A stretch of 64,000 nt of DNA from Curtobacterium sp. MCJR17_020 (lineage in GTDB: Bacteria > Actinomycetota > Actinomycetes > Actinomycetales > Microbacteriaceae). Every line of letters begins with the position of its first letter. Position 1 is the stretch's first letter. The notes beneath the pieces were generated by a model. The model did not search any database. It saw nothing but the letters and a program-made list of their open reading frames with translations, and had not been told where the DNA came from. The translations under genes and the position numbers were made by a program. This document shows positions 50,507 through 59,017 of this stretch, piece after piece. Where the stretch lies: the NCBI RefSeq assembly GCF_003234365.2, contig NZ_CP126260.1:2418001-2482000 (forward strand), written 5' to 3'.

Positions 50507-51799
50507 TCAGCGCGCGGTCAGCCGCCCGGCCACGTACCGCCACGGCCCGCCCAGCGCGGCCGTCAGCTCGGCGCGCTTGAGCCCGCGCGTCGCCTCGGTG
50601 AACTCGGCGTCGACGGGCCAGCCGCCGCTCGCGTCGACGGGGCGCTCGTCGGCACCCTGCCCGAGCGCACCGAGCCGGCGGAGCGCGCCGGCCGCACGCC
50701 GCAGCACCGCGAACGCCGTGGAGGGCCGCAGCACGAGCTTCGTCACCCAGGCGCCGAGCCCGGTGCCGTAGCCGATCGCCTGCGAGCGCAACGCGGCACG
50801 GTCCTTGCGGTGCTCGTGCCAGACGACGGCCGAGGGTTCCACGGCGAGCGCTCCACCGGCGAGCAGGACGCGGGTGAACAGGTCGGGGTCCTCACCGGCT
50901 CGGGCACGGGTGCCGGGGCCGAGGGCGACGTCGAAGCCACCGAGCTGCCGGACGGCGTCGCGGCGCACGGACATGTTCGCGCCCGTGCCGAACGCGCCGA
51001 CGGTGAAGGGGAACAGGGGCTCGTCGACGGGCGGGACGGACGTGCGGTACACCCGGCGCTCGAGGTTCCGCGCCCAGGTGACCCGCTCGTCGAAGAAGCG
51101 CTGCGTGGGGGTGCGGAGCTCGCCGCTCGGGACGAGTCCGGTGACGCACCAGACGTCGGCGTCGCGCTCGTAAGCGGCGGCGATGGCGGCCATCCAGTGG
51201 CGGTCGACGACGACGTCGTCGTCGATGAACGCGACGATGCCGCCGGTGGCGCGGGCGAGGCCGGCGTTGCGGGCGCGGGAGACGCCGGCGCGTGCCTCGA
51301 GGACGTAGTGCACGCGGGGGTCGGCGATCGCGGCCACGACGTCGCGGGTCCCGGTGGTGACGGGCGCGTTGTCGACGACGAACAGTTCGAAGTCGTCGTA
51401 GGCCGAGTCGAGGACGGAGCGCATGGCGCGCGCGAGCGCCACGGGGCGCTCGCGGGTACCGATGACGACGGAGACGCGTGCGCCGTCCGCGGGGGCGTCG
51501 ACCGGGAGGCCCGGGGCCGGCAACCGACGCAGGGCCGGTCCCAGCTCGGCCGGGTCCACCGCCCCGCGGTCGTCGACGCGCACGTCGACGAACCCGGCGA
51601 CGTCGCGGCCGTCGCGCACCATGAGGCGGGCGCGGCGGAAGCCGTCGGCGCCGGCGAGGTGCACGGTGTCGGCGGCGAGCGCCGCGGACCGGTCGACGGC
51701 GCCGACCCAGGCAGCTCCGACCCAGGTGGGGGCGTCGGGCGAGGGCATCGCGGGGTCGAGCGTGAGGGCTCGTTCCGCGGTGGTGGTGTGGTCGGTCAT
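50507..51799 (-). CDS. Family 2 glycosyltransferase with N-terminal extension domain
   Basis: A 430-residue GT2. Residues about 20-105 form a domain (GAAWVGAVDRS, RRARLMVRDGRDVAGFVDV) shared with the fusion at 59004-62555. The catalytic core has VSVVIGTRERPVALARAMRS, ARAGVSRARNAGLARATGG, the intact DXD site AFIDDDVVVD (about 190) and GEDPDLFTRVLLAG. Cytoplasmic. It stands alone on the minus strand between two plus-strand units of the polysaccharide locus. Confidence 0.88.
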   Translation of the reverse strand: MTDHTTTAERALTLDPAMPSPDAPTWVGAAWVGAVDRSAALAADTVHLAGADGFRRARLMVRDGRDVAGFVDVRVDDRGAVDPAELGPALRRLPAPGLPVDAPADGARVSVVIGTRERPVALARAMRSVLDSAYDDFELFVVDNAPVTTGTRDVVAAIADPRVHYVLEARAGVSRARNAGLARATGGIVAFIDDDVVVDRHWMAAIAAAYERDADVWCVTGLVPSGELRTPTQRFFDERVTWARNLERRVYRTSVPPVDEPLFPFTVGAFGTGANMSVRRDAVRQLGGFDVALGPGTRARAGEDPDLFTRVLLAGGALAVEPSAVVWHEHRKDRAALRSQAIGYGTGLGAWVTKLVLRPSTAFAVLRRAAGALRRLGALGQGADERPVDASGGWPVDAEFTEATRGLKRAELTAALGGPWRYVAGRLTAR

Positions 51800-51839
51800 G
51801 TTCGTCCCGTCGGGCCGGTCTGGTCGGGTGGACGTGGCA

Positions 51840-51868
51840 ATGCTCCGCGCGCGTCGACAGGGGGTCAA
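51840..51868 (-). promoter_or_regulatory. Possible promoter of the 50507-51799 glycosyltransferase
   Basis: On the minus strand TTGACC, 17 bases, GAGCAT, about 40 bases before the ATG. The -35 is good and the -10 is poor. Confidence 0.35.
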
Positions 51869-51981
51869 CCGCGATGCTCGGAGGATGCGGGGAGGCTGCG
51901 GTTTGCCGCCACTAGACTCGCGGGAGACGCCGGTCGACCCGCCGGTGCGACCCCGGTCCCCGCCGGACACGAGGAGGACGC

Positions 51982-52206
51982 ATGCCGCTGGCCCGAACGA
52001 TGGACCGGCTCGGCCTGACCAGGCGTCCGCGCCCGACGTTGCACCTGGTTCCGGACCCCGACGCGTCCGACCTCGTCGTGGTGCACCTCGATGCCGACGA
52101 CGCCGCGTGCGGCACGTGCGGGCACGCCCAGGCGGCACACGAGCACTACCGTCCGGGCACGGACTGCGCGCTCTGCGACTGCCCGAAGTTCCGCCGCGCC
52201 CACTGA
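51982..52206 (+). CDS. 74-residue cysteine-rich (zinc-ribbon-like) protein
   Basis: A small protein with a strong Shine-Dalgarno (GAGGAGG seven bases before ATG). The second half has CGTCGHAQAAHEHY and CALCDCPKF, i.e. two Cys pairs with His between, a likely zinc-binding knuckle; the first half is basic then acidic. I do not recognise the family. TAGACT at 51913-51918 may be its -10. It is divergent from the glycosyltransferase at 50507-51799. Confidence 0.7.
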   Translation: MPLARTMDRLGLTRRPRPTLHLVPDPDASDLVVVHLDADDAACGTCGHAQAAHEHYRPGTDCALCDCPKFRRAH

Positions 52207-52239
52207 CGCGATCCCCCTCGCGCGATCCCCCTCGCACCC

Positions 52240-52299
52240 CCTCGATCGGGAGGCGCCTGCGGGAAACCGCCGTTCCCCCGCAGGTGGTCCCGACCTCCC
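52240..52299. repeat. Imperfect hairpin in the gap after the zinc-ribbon gene
   Basis: Arms CCTGCGGG and CCCGCAGG with outer GGGAGG/CCTCCC resemble a decayed family A element. It could end the small upstream message; the leaderless promoter of the next gene begins just at its right end. Confidence 0.45.
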
Positions 52300-52328
52300 T
52301 TGTCGGTGCTGCCGGGCCCGCTTAGCGT
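52300..52328 (+). promoter_or_regulatory. Leaderless promoter of the GT14-flippase-GT4 operon
   Basis: TTGTCG (52300-52305), 17 bases, TAGCGT (52323-52328), then exactly seven bases to the ATG at 52336. No Shine-Dalgarno. Confidence 0.6.
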
Positions 52329-52335
52329 CGCGGAC

Positions 52336-53250
52336 ATGGCCATCACTCCCACGCCACTCGCGTGCATCGTCCTCGCCCACGAGGACCCGACGCACGTCCG
52401 TCGGCTCGTGGCGGCGCTCGACCCGTTCCCGGTGTTCCTGCACTGCGACGCGAGCACCGACGACGACGTCTTCGAGGCGATGACCGCCGGTCTGCCCGAA
52501 CGCGTGCACGTGCTGCCGCGGATGCGCACCGGGTGGGCGAAGTGGGAGAACGTCGCGGCCGAGGTCGCCGGCTACCGTGCTGCCCTGGCGCAGACCGACG
52601 CCACGCACGTGGCGCTGCTGACCGGCAGCGACTACCCGCTGGCCGACGCCGACGAGATCTCGGCGCTCCTGACCGCGAACCCCGGGCGGTCGTTCGTCGA
52701 GGCGAAGCCGCTCCCGCACCCCGCGTGGGGTCGCGACGGCGGTCGGTCGCGCGTGCGGTTCCGGCACTGGGCGTGGCGGAAGCACATGCTGCGCCTGCCG
52801 GTCCCCCGCCGGGTGCCGCGCGACGTCGTGTTCGGCGGCGGCTCACAGCTCAAGGTCCTGGCCCGCCACCACGCGCAGGGGGTCGTCGACGTGTTCGACG
52901 GGCGCCCCGACCTGGTGGCGTTCTGGGAGCGGGTGTGGATCGGCGACGAGACCTTCGTGCCGTCGGTCCTGCTAACCCCGGCGTTCACCCCGGACTTCGC
53001 GGACGCCCACGCGGTGCAGCCGCTGTGGTGGATCGGGTGGGACGGCACGAAGCAGAAGAGCCCGCCGTGGCTCGGGATCGAGGACGCCGGCCGGGTGCTG
53101 GAGCGTCGCACGGCTGCTGACCAGTCGACCCCGTACGTGTTCGCCCGGAAGTTCTCGACGTCCCGGAGCACCGACCTGCTCGACGTGGTCGACGCGACCT
53201 TCGGGCTCCGCACGTCCGCCGACGACCAGCCGGTGGTGGTGGCACAGTGA
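52336..53250 (+). CDS. GT14-like (core-2/I-branching type) glycosyltransferase
   Basis: A 304-residue protein like bacterial relatives of beta-1,6-N-acetylglucosaminyltransferases. Typical points are ACIVLAHEDPTHVRRLV at the start, VFLHCDAS, VALLTGSDYPLADADE in the middle, the GGGSQLKVLARH strand and GDETFVPSVLL near the catalytic acid. Cytoplasmic by sequence. Its stop overlaps the flippase start (GTGA). Likely adds a side-branch sugar to the repeat unit. Confidence 0.8.
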   Translation: MAITPTPLACIVLAHEDPTHVRRLVAALDPFPVFLHCDASTDDDVFEAMTAGLPERVHVLPRMRTGWAKWENVAAEVAGYRAALAQTDATHVALLTGSDYPLADADEISALLTANPGRSFVEAKPLPHPAWGRDGGRSRVRFRHWAWRKHMLRLPVPRRVPRDVVFGGGSQLKVLARHHAQGVVDVFDGRPDLVAFWERVWIGDETFVPSVLLTPAFTPDFADAHAVQPLWWIGWDGTKQKSPPWLGIEDAGRVLERRTAADQSTPYVFARKFSTSRSTDLLDVVDATFGLRTSADDQPVVVAQ

Positions 53251-54791
53251 CCGTCCCCCAGACCCGACGCGAAGCGCGTGCGGCCGAGGCGGCTGCGCTG
53301 GCTGCACAGCCCGACGACGACGAGCTCGAGGCGTCCGTGCAGCCGGCGGCCCCCGGCGCACTGTCCACCGACACGGACTCGATCGCCGTCGCACGCGGCT
53401 CGTCCGTCCTGTTCGGCCGCGGTCTGCTCTACGTGGTCGTCTGGTCGATGCAGCTCGTCGTGAGCTCGCTGATCTCCCCCGTGCTCGCGCACCTGATGCC
53501 ACCGGCCGAGTTCGGCGTGCTGGCCTCGGCGATCGCGCTGTACCAGGCCCTGGTGGTCGTGGCCGTCTGCGGCATCGACCAGGCGTCGGTGCTGCAGCGC
53601 GCCGAGGACGGCGACGACCGGCGTGCCCGCGGCCTGATGTTCGTCGGCATGGTCACCGCGGTCACCGTCACCGTGTTCGCCCTGGTGTCGATCCCGCTCT
53701 GGGGCGACGCCGCGGGCTTCGTCGACCAGCACCCCCTGCTGCTGGTCGCCGTGCTCTGGACCGGGCCCGCCGCGATCGTGCAGCTGTCCCTCGCGCTGCT
53801 CGTCGCCCAGGACCGCATCCGCGTGTTCGCCGTGACGAGCCTGCTGTCGTCCGTCGGCGGGTCGATCATCGGCCTCGGGCTCCTCGCCGCCGTGCACGCC
53901 GACGCGACCACGTACGCGTGGGGCGGGGTCGTGGCGCAGGGTGCCGCGATGGTCATCGGCATCATCGCCACGAAGCCGCGCCTCCGCGGTCTGTTCGACC
54001 ACCGCACCACGATCCGGGCCTTCAAGCTCGGCGTCCCGATCGCGCTCGGCAGCCTGTCGTACTTCGTCCTGAACGCCGGTGACCGGCTCGTCGTGCAGCG
54101 CCTGCTCGGTGCCGACGAGGTGGCCCGCTACCAGATCGCCTACGTCGTCGGCTCCGCGGTCATCCTGCTGCTGACCTTCACGAACCAGGCCTGGGCGCCG
54201 CACTTCGCCGCCCTCCGCGACGCCGTGGCCCGCCGCCGGCTCGCCATGCACGCCCGGGACGAGCTCTACATGCTCCTCGCCCCCGTGCTCGTCGCCGTCA
54301 CCCTCGTGTCACCGGTGGCGCTGCCGATCCTGGCCCCGGCGTCGTACCGGGTCGAGTCCCTCACCGTCGTCGTCTTCGTGGTCGCCCTGACCGCGTTCCC
54401 GGTGGTCGCGAGCGGTGCGACCGGCCGGCTCCTGCTGGTCGAGCGCCGCGGCGTGACGGTCGGCGTCATCGGTGCCATCGCCGGCGTCGTCAACATCGCG
54501 GCGAACCTGGTCCTGGTGCCCCTGACCGGCATCGTCGGCGCGGGCATCGCCACGGTCATCGCCTACGCCATCCTCGCCGCACTGCAGCAGGCCTCCCTGC
54601 CGGACCGCCGTGCGTGGCGCGGCCCCCGACGCCGTGTGCTGCTCGCCATCGCGATCGCGATCGTCGTCGCCGCGGCCTCGCTCCTCCCGCCGCAGGACCT
54701 GGCGTGGAACATCGTGCGCATCGTCGGCGTCGCGGCCTGCCTGCCCTGGTTCTTCCGCCGCCTGAAACTCGCTCGCGGAGGATCCGCATGA
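53247..54791 (+). CDS. Oligosaccharide flippase (Wzx/MOP family)
   Basis: A 514-residue membrane protein with 12-14 predicted spans after a charged 45-residue N-terminus. The pattern FGRGLLYVVVWSMQLVVSSLI, followed by a mid-protein NAGDRLVVQRLLGADEVARYQIAYV block, is typical of polysaccharide flippases that move lipid-linked repeat units across the membrane. It overlaps both neighbours by four bases, so the three genes are coupled. No Wzy polymerase is obvious in the window. Confidence 0.88.
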   Translation: MTVPQTRREARAAEAAALAAQPDDDELEASVQPAAPGALSTDTDSIAVARGSSVLFGRGLLYVVVWSMQLVVSSLISPVLAHLMPPAEFGVLASAIALYQALVVVAVCGIDQASVLQRAEDGDDRRARGLMFVGMVTAVTVTVFALVSIPLWGDAAGFVDQHPLLLVAVLWTGPAAIVQLSLALLVAQDRIRVFAVTSLLSSVGGSIIGLGLLAAVHADATTYAWGGVVAQGAAMVIGIIATKPRLRGLFDHRTTIRAFKLGVPIALGSLSYFVLNAGDRLVVQRLLGADEVARYQIAYVVGSAVILLLTFTNQAWAPHFAALRDAVARRRLAMHARDELYMLLAPVLVAVTLVSPVALPILAPASYRVESLTVVVFVVALTAFPVVASGATGRLLLVERRGVTVGVIGAIAGVVNIAANLVLVPLTGIVGAGIATVIAYAILAALQQASLPDRRAWRGPRRRVLLAIAIAIVVAAASLLPPQDLAWNIVRIVGVAACLPWFFRRLKLARGGSA

Positions 54792-55969
54792 CCCGTTCCA
54801 CCCCCCGTCCGCTGCGTGTCGTCGTCGCCACCAACGGACTCGCCATCACCGGCGGTGTCGAACGCTGCGTCGTCGAGGACGTCGGCGAGCTCGTCGCGGC
54901 CGGCCACGGCGTCGAGGTGTGGCACCGCGCCGGTCCGGACGGCGACCCGGACGAGGGCCGTGCGGTGTTCGACCGGCTCGGTGTCCGACTGCGCCACGCC
55001 CGTGACTACCGCTTCGGCATCCGGACCGCCCCGGCGGACGTGTTCCGCTTCGTCCGTGAGGGCCTGCGCCTCCGCCGGTCGCGCCCGGACGTCCTGTGGC
55101 TGAACCGTCCGGAGTTCCTGCCGTGGGGCCGCGTCGTGTCCTTCGTGTCCGGCGTCCCCCTGGCCGTGCACCTGCACCACGCCCCGAACTACCGTCGGCT
55201 CGGCCCGTTCGCCGGCGGCCGGACCCGGTACCTCGCGGTCTCGGCGGCGATGGCCCGTGCCTGGACCGCCGTCGGTGCCCCGCCGGACCGCGTCGACGTG
55301 GTCCCGAACGGCGTCGACACCGCGGCGTTCCCCGCCGCCACGCCGGGCAGCACGCGCCGAGCACGCGCTGCGCTCGGCCTCGACCAGGACCGCCCCGTGG
55401 TGCTCTACTACGGACGGCTCACGCGGTCGAAGGGCGTCCTGGCCCTCCTGGAGGCGTGGGGTCGCTTCCACGCGTCGGCCCGCGTCCTCGTGGGGCCCGG
55501 AACACCGCCCGCCCCGGCTCCGGTGCTCGTCCTGGCGGGTGCGCTGTACCCACAGGACGCCCCCGCCGTGCACCGCGCGATCGCCACGCTGCCCGAGGGG
55601 TCCGTGGTCGTGGTGCCCGAGCGCGACGACGTCGTCCCCCTGCTGCACGCCGCCGACGTCGTGGTGGCACCCTCCGTCGAGCCCGAGGGGTTCGGCCGCG
55701 TGGTCGTCGAGGCGATGTCCACCGGACGCCCCGTCGTCGCGGCCGCGTCGGGCGGCACCGCCGAGATCCTCAGCGGGGAGTGGACGCGGTTCACCGTCGA
55801 CCCCACCGAGACCGCCGCGCTGGCCGACAAGGTCCTCGAGGCGCTGCACGCGGCCGAGACGGAACCCGGTCTGGCGGACCGGTGCCGCGCCTGGGTGCGG
55901 GACCGGTACGGCCGGGAGCGGCACGTCGCGGCGCTGCTCCGGGCGCTCGAGGCGCACGCGGAGCACTGA
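54788..55969 (+). CDS. Family 4 glycosyltransferase
   Basis: A 393-residue GT-B fold enzyme. N-terminal domain starts VVVATNGLAITGGVERCV; the C-terminal domain has VVLYYGRLTRSKGVLALLEAW and the GT4 donor-binding motif PSVEPEGFGRVVVEAMSTGRPVV in consecutive parts (the E-X7-E signature). The ATG overlaps the flippase stop. Only 40 bases separate it from the convergent GH16-like gene, with no clear terminator between. Confidence 0.9.
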   Translation: MTRSTPRPLRVVVATNGLAITGGVERCVVEDVGELVAAGHGVEVWHRAGPDGDPDEGRAVFDRLGVRLRHARDYRFGIRTAPADVFRFVREGLRLRRSRPDVLWLNRPEFLPWGRVVSFVSGVPLAVHLHHAPNYRRLGPFAGGRTRYLAVSAAMARAWTAVGAPPDRVDVVPNGVDTAAFPAATPGSTRRARAALGLDQDRPVVLYYGRLTRSKGVLALLEAWGRFHASARVLVGPGTPPAPAPVLVLAGALYPQDAPAVHRAIATLPEGSVVVVPERDDVVPLLHAADVVVAPSVEPEGFGRVVVEAMSTGRPVVAAASGGTAEILSGEWTRFTVDPTETAALADKVLEALHAAETEPGLADRCRAWVRDRYGRERHVAALLRALEAHAEH

Positions 55970-56009
55970 CGACCCACGACGACTGAGCCGACGACGACGT
56001 CGGCACCGC

Positions 56010-57017
56010 TCAGTCGTTCGGGACCGTCGTCGCGGTGTCGTCCGGCAGCGACGCGCTCGGCTCGGCACCGTCCGCCGGCACGTCGATCGTCATCCAGTCG
56101 ATGAGGAGCGACCCGGCGGCGTCCGCCGGCGGGTTCCCGGCGTTCGACCCGGCCTGCACCACCAGGTGCATCCGAGCGGTCGGGATGTTCTCCGTCGTGG
56201 TGCCGACGACCTCGTCGTCGACCAGGAACGACATCCGGTCGGCGGTCCACTCGATCGTGTAGGTGTGCCAGTCCTTCAGCGACGCCTCGGTCTGCTGGTG
56301 GATGCACTTCTCGGCGGGGTCGGCCAGGCAGTGCACGTTGAGCCACGCTGGCGCGCCGAGCGCTCCCTCGGGGAAGTCGATCTCACCGTCCGACCACAGG
56401 TTCTCGTCGCTCCAGAGCAGCACGGCGACGCCGTACCCGTCGACCTCGTCGCTGCGCATCCGGATGCTGTACCGGCCGGCGGTCTGCCCGCCCCACTCGC
56501 CGTCGACGAGCGGCACGACACCGCCCGCCAGCGGCACCCCGGCGCGCGTGGTGCGCAGACGCACGTCGAGCACGCCGTCGTGCGTCGACAGGGTCGACGC
56601 CTGGTAGCGCCCTGTGCCCGCGGTGTCGGCGAACCCGTGGTAGGCGACGAACCGGTCCGAGTACCGGGACTCGAAGGTCCGGTTCGTGGCGGCGTCGGCG
56701 AAGTCCTCGCCGAACACCCGGGTCCACCCCTCGGGCTCGGAGCTCGGCATCGAGACGCCGCTCGGGTCGTCGCGGGTCACGTCGTCACCGTTCGCCGTGG
56801 TGGTCGCGGTCGTGGTGCCGGCGACGATGCCGGCAGCCACGAGCAGGGCGCCGGCCGCGAGCGCGGTCCGGCGGGTGCCGGGGCGCCGCGGCGGCCGGTG
56901 CCGGGACAGGCCACGACCGTGTGCCGGTGGGGCGCCGTGGGCGGATGCCGCGTCGTCGGCGACGTGTTCCGACCACGTGGGGCGGGCCTCCTGGCCGTCA
57001 CCCTGCTCGTCGGTCAC
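56010..57017 (-). CDS. GH16-like secreted or membrane-anchored glycoside hydrolase
   Basis: A 335-residue protein. A basic, Arg/Pro/His-rich N-terminus and one hydrophobic helix (about 48-70, TALAAGALLVAAGIVAG) suggest a signal-anchor. The outer domain is a GH16 jelly roll with the catalytic pattern GEIDFPEGAL (E-X-D-X-X-E), then WHTYTIEWTADRMSFLVDD. Such enzymes cut or transfer beta-glucans and related chains. The GTG at 57017 overlaps the preceding stop; a GTG at 57029 is possible. Probably trims or shapes the exported polysaccharide. Confidence 0.83.
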   Translation of the reverse strand: MTDEQGDGQEARPTWSEHVADDAASAHGAPPAHGRGLSRHRPPRRPGTRRTALAAGALLVAAGIVAGTTTATTTANGDDVTRDDPSGVSMPSSEPEGWTRVFGEDFADAATNRTFESRYSDRFVAYHGFADTAGTGRYQASTLSTHDGVLDVRLRTTRAGVPLAGGVVPLVDGEWGGQTAGRYSIRMRSDEVDGYGVAVLLWSDENLWSDGEIDFPEGALGAPAWLNVHCLADPAEKCIHQQTEASLKDWHTYTIEWTADRMSFLVDDEVVGTTTENIPTARMHLVVQAGSNAGNPPADAAGSLLIDWMTIDVPADGAEPSASLPDDTATTVPND

Positions 57018-59017
57018 CCGGTCGTCCACGCGCGGATCTCGGAGAGTCCCACGTTGCCCGTACTGTTCGAGACGCCCGTCACCGTGAACCGCACCCAGGT
57101 GACGTCACGCGGGGTGAAGTCGACCGTCAGGGCGTCGCCGCCGTTCGGCAGGGTGCCGACCGCGACCTGGCTGCCGTCCGAGAACGTCAGGGTGCCGCTG
57201 GTGACCTGGTCCGAGCTGTTCGGGCGGTCGTGCAGGACGATCCGACCGAGGTGCTGCGAGGCGGCCCAGTCCAGCTGGATCCACACCCCCGTCCGGCCCC
57301 ACGGGGCGACCCACTCGGCCGTCGGGTTGTCGGGGTAGCCCGACACGACGCCGTCGACGGCCTTCGCGACGGTCTGCCCGGTGGACTGGTCGTCCCACGC
57401 GGCGGTCGGGGTGGCCGAACCGGTGACGTCCGACAGCGTCGGCGTCGGGGTGGGGGTCGGCGTCGGCGTGGGCGTGGGCGTCGGTGTCGGTGTCGGCGTC
57501 GGCGTCGGCGTCGGCGTGGTGTCCGCCGGCCGGAACGCCCGGATCTCGGCGAGGCCGACGTTCCTGGTCGTGCCGCTCACGGAACCGACCGTGAACCGCA
57601 CCCAGGTGACCTGTCGGGCGCTGAACGCGACGCGCTGCACGACTCCCCCGTTGTCGAGCGACGGGACGGCGACGCTGGTGCCGTCGGAGAACGTCAGCGT
57701 GCCGCCGGTCACCTGGTCGTCGCTGTTCGGCCGGTCGGCCAGGTCGATCTCGTGCAGGGTCGTGCCGGCGGACCAGTTCAGCTGGATCCACGTGCCCGCC
57801 CGGCCACCGGGCGCCGCCCACTCGGCCGTCGGGGCGTCCGGGTAGCCGCTCACGACGCCGTCGACGGCCTTCACGGCGGTCTGGCCGTCGGCCGGGTTCT
57901 CCGCGCTCGCGGTGACGGTCGCGCCGGCGGTGACGTCGGTGCCCTGCGAGGTCGGCGGGTCCGTCGGGGGCTGGGCCGACGAGCCGACGGCGTACTGCCG
58001 GCTCAGCCAGGAGCCCTCCGGGCGCGACGCGCAGGCGGAGGTGGAACCGCAGGTCTCACCGTCGTACGCGGCGTACGCGAAGAAGGCGGCGGCCTTCGCG
58101 GCCGTCTGCGCGGAACTCAGGTTCGACGGGCGGTCCGCGATCGGGTACCCGAGGTAGCCCGTGAACGTGTGCGTCGCCGTGTACGCGGACTGCGCCTGGT
58201 CGGCGAGGTACGCGACGGTGTGGTGGTCGCTGTGGTCGCCGTCGCCGTACGTGCCGCCGTGGTCGAGCGTGTGGATCTCGGTCGGCGCGTACCCGGTGAC
58301 GAGCCCGGAGAACGTCGCGCGGAGGTCGGTCAGCGAGAAGGAGGTCGGTTGGGCTGCCCCGGTGACGGTGTGGATCGTGCTGATCTGGCCCTCGTAGAGC
58401 TTCTCCAGGCTCTCGCCGCCCGTGGCCGCGAAGCCGGAGCCGTCGATGTTGCCGTCCGGCAGCTCGAGGAACACCAGGCTGAGCCGCGGGGCCGTCGCCA
58501 GGGTCGCCGTGCGGAGCGTGTGGCCGGCGACCGAGATCTGCCCGGCTGTCCAGTTCGAGGAGACACCGGCGATCGACGCGTACGACGCCATCAACCCGTT
58601 CTCACGGGCCTGCCAGTACCAGGCGGGCTTGCCGGCGTCACCGGCGGTGACGATGACCGAGCGGACGCACTTGGCGGCGTCGATGTCGGCGCGGAGCTCG
58701 GTACCGGAGAACAGCAGGTCGTCGTCGGCGTGCGCCACCATCGTGAGGACCCGACCGGCGCTGCAGTCGGCGTTCGCGGCGGCCGTGCCACCCGTCGGTG
58801 TGCTGCTCGGCGTGGGCGTGGGCGTGGGCGTGGGCGTGCTGGTCGGGGCGCTCGGCGGCGGTGTCTTCCGGCCTCGTGCGTCGGCGGACATCGCACCGCC
58901 GGGTCCGGCGATGACGGCGACGACCGCAAGGACCCCCAGGACCGCCGCGGCGGACGCGGCGCGCGTGCGCCACGTCCGCCGGGGGGCCCGGGTCGTGCGG
59001 TGTTCAGTTCGTGGCAT
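57014..59017 (-). CDS. Secreted PIG-L/LmbE deacetylase with two discoidin-like domains
   Basis: A 667-residue exported protein. A signal peptide (about 20-45, AAAVLGVLAVVAVIAG) is followed by a Pro-Thr linker, a PIG-L zinc deacetylase (about 85-345; AHADDDLLFSG and HSDHHTVAYL are the metal sites), then two similar beta domains (about 365-500 and 535-667; each with VKAVDGVVSGYPD, DRPNS.DQVT and TWVRFTV) of the F5/8-type/discoidin kind, joined by a long PT repeat. It probably removes N-acetyl groups from the surface polysaccharide. Overlaps both neighbours. Confidence 0.87.
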   Translation of the reverse strand: MPRTEHRTTRAPRRTWRTRAASAAAVLGVLAVVAVIAGPGGAMSADARGRKTPPPSAPTSTPTPTPTPTPSSTPTGGTAAANADCSAGRVLTMVAHADDDLLFSGTELRADIDAAKCVRSVIVTAGDAGKPAWYWQARENGLMASYASIAGVSSNWTAGQISVAGHTLRTATLATAPRLSLVFLELPDGNIDGSGFAATGGESLEKLYEGQISTIHTVTGAAQPTSFSLTDLRATFSGLVTGYAPTEIHTLDHGGTYGDGDHSDHHTVAYLADQAQSAYTATHTFTGYLGYPIADRPSNLSSAQTAAKAAAFFAYAAYDGETCGSTSACASRPEGSWLSRQYAVGSSAQPPTDPPTSQGTDVTAGATVTASAENPADGQTAVKAVDGVVSGYPDAPTAEWAAPGGRAGTWIQLNWSAGTTLHEIDLADRPNSDDQVTGGTLTFSDGTSVAVPSLDNGGVVQRVAFSARQVTWVRFTVGSVSGTTRNVGLAEIRAFRPADTTPTPTPTPTPTPTPTPTPTPTPTPTPTLSDVTGSATPTAAWDDQSTGQTVAKAVDGVVSGYPDNPTAEWVAPWGRTGVWIQLDWAASQHLGRIVLHDRPNSSDQVTSGTLTFSDGSQVAVGTLPNGGDALTVDFTPRDVTWVRFTVTGVSNSTGNVGLSEIRAWTTG
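57438..57519 (-). repeat. Pro-Thr codon repeat in the deacetylase linker
   Basis: A run of GGCGTCGG/GGCGTGGG-type hexamers encodes about 13 Pro-Thr pairs between the two discoidin-like domains. A shorter run at about 58804-58838 encodes the N-terminal PT linker. Both can change length by slippage without breaking the frame. Confidence 0.85.

Noticed and set aside
57438..57519. Regular short repeats that could suggest a CRISPR array
   Set aside because: They are in-frame hexamer repeats coding Pro-Thr, without spacers or cas genes nearby.
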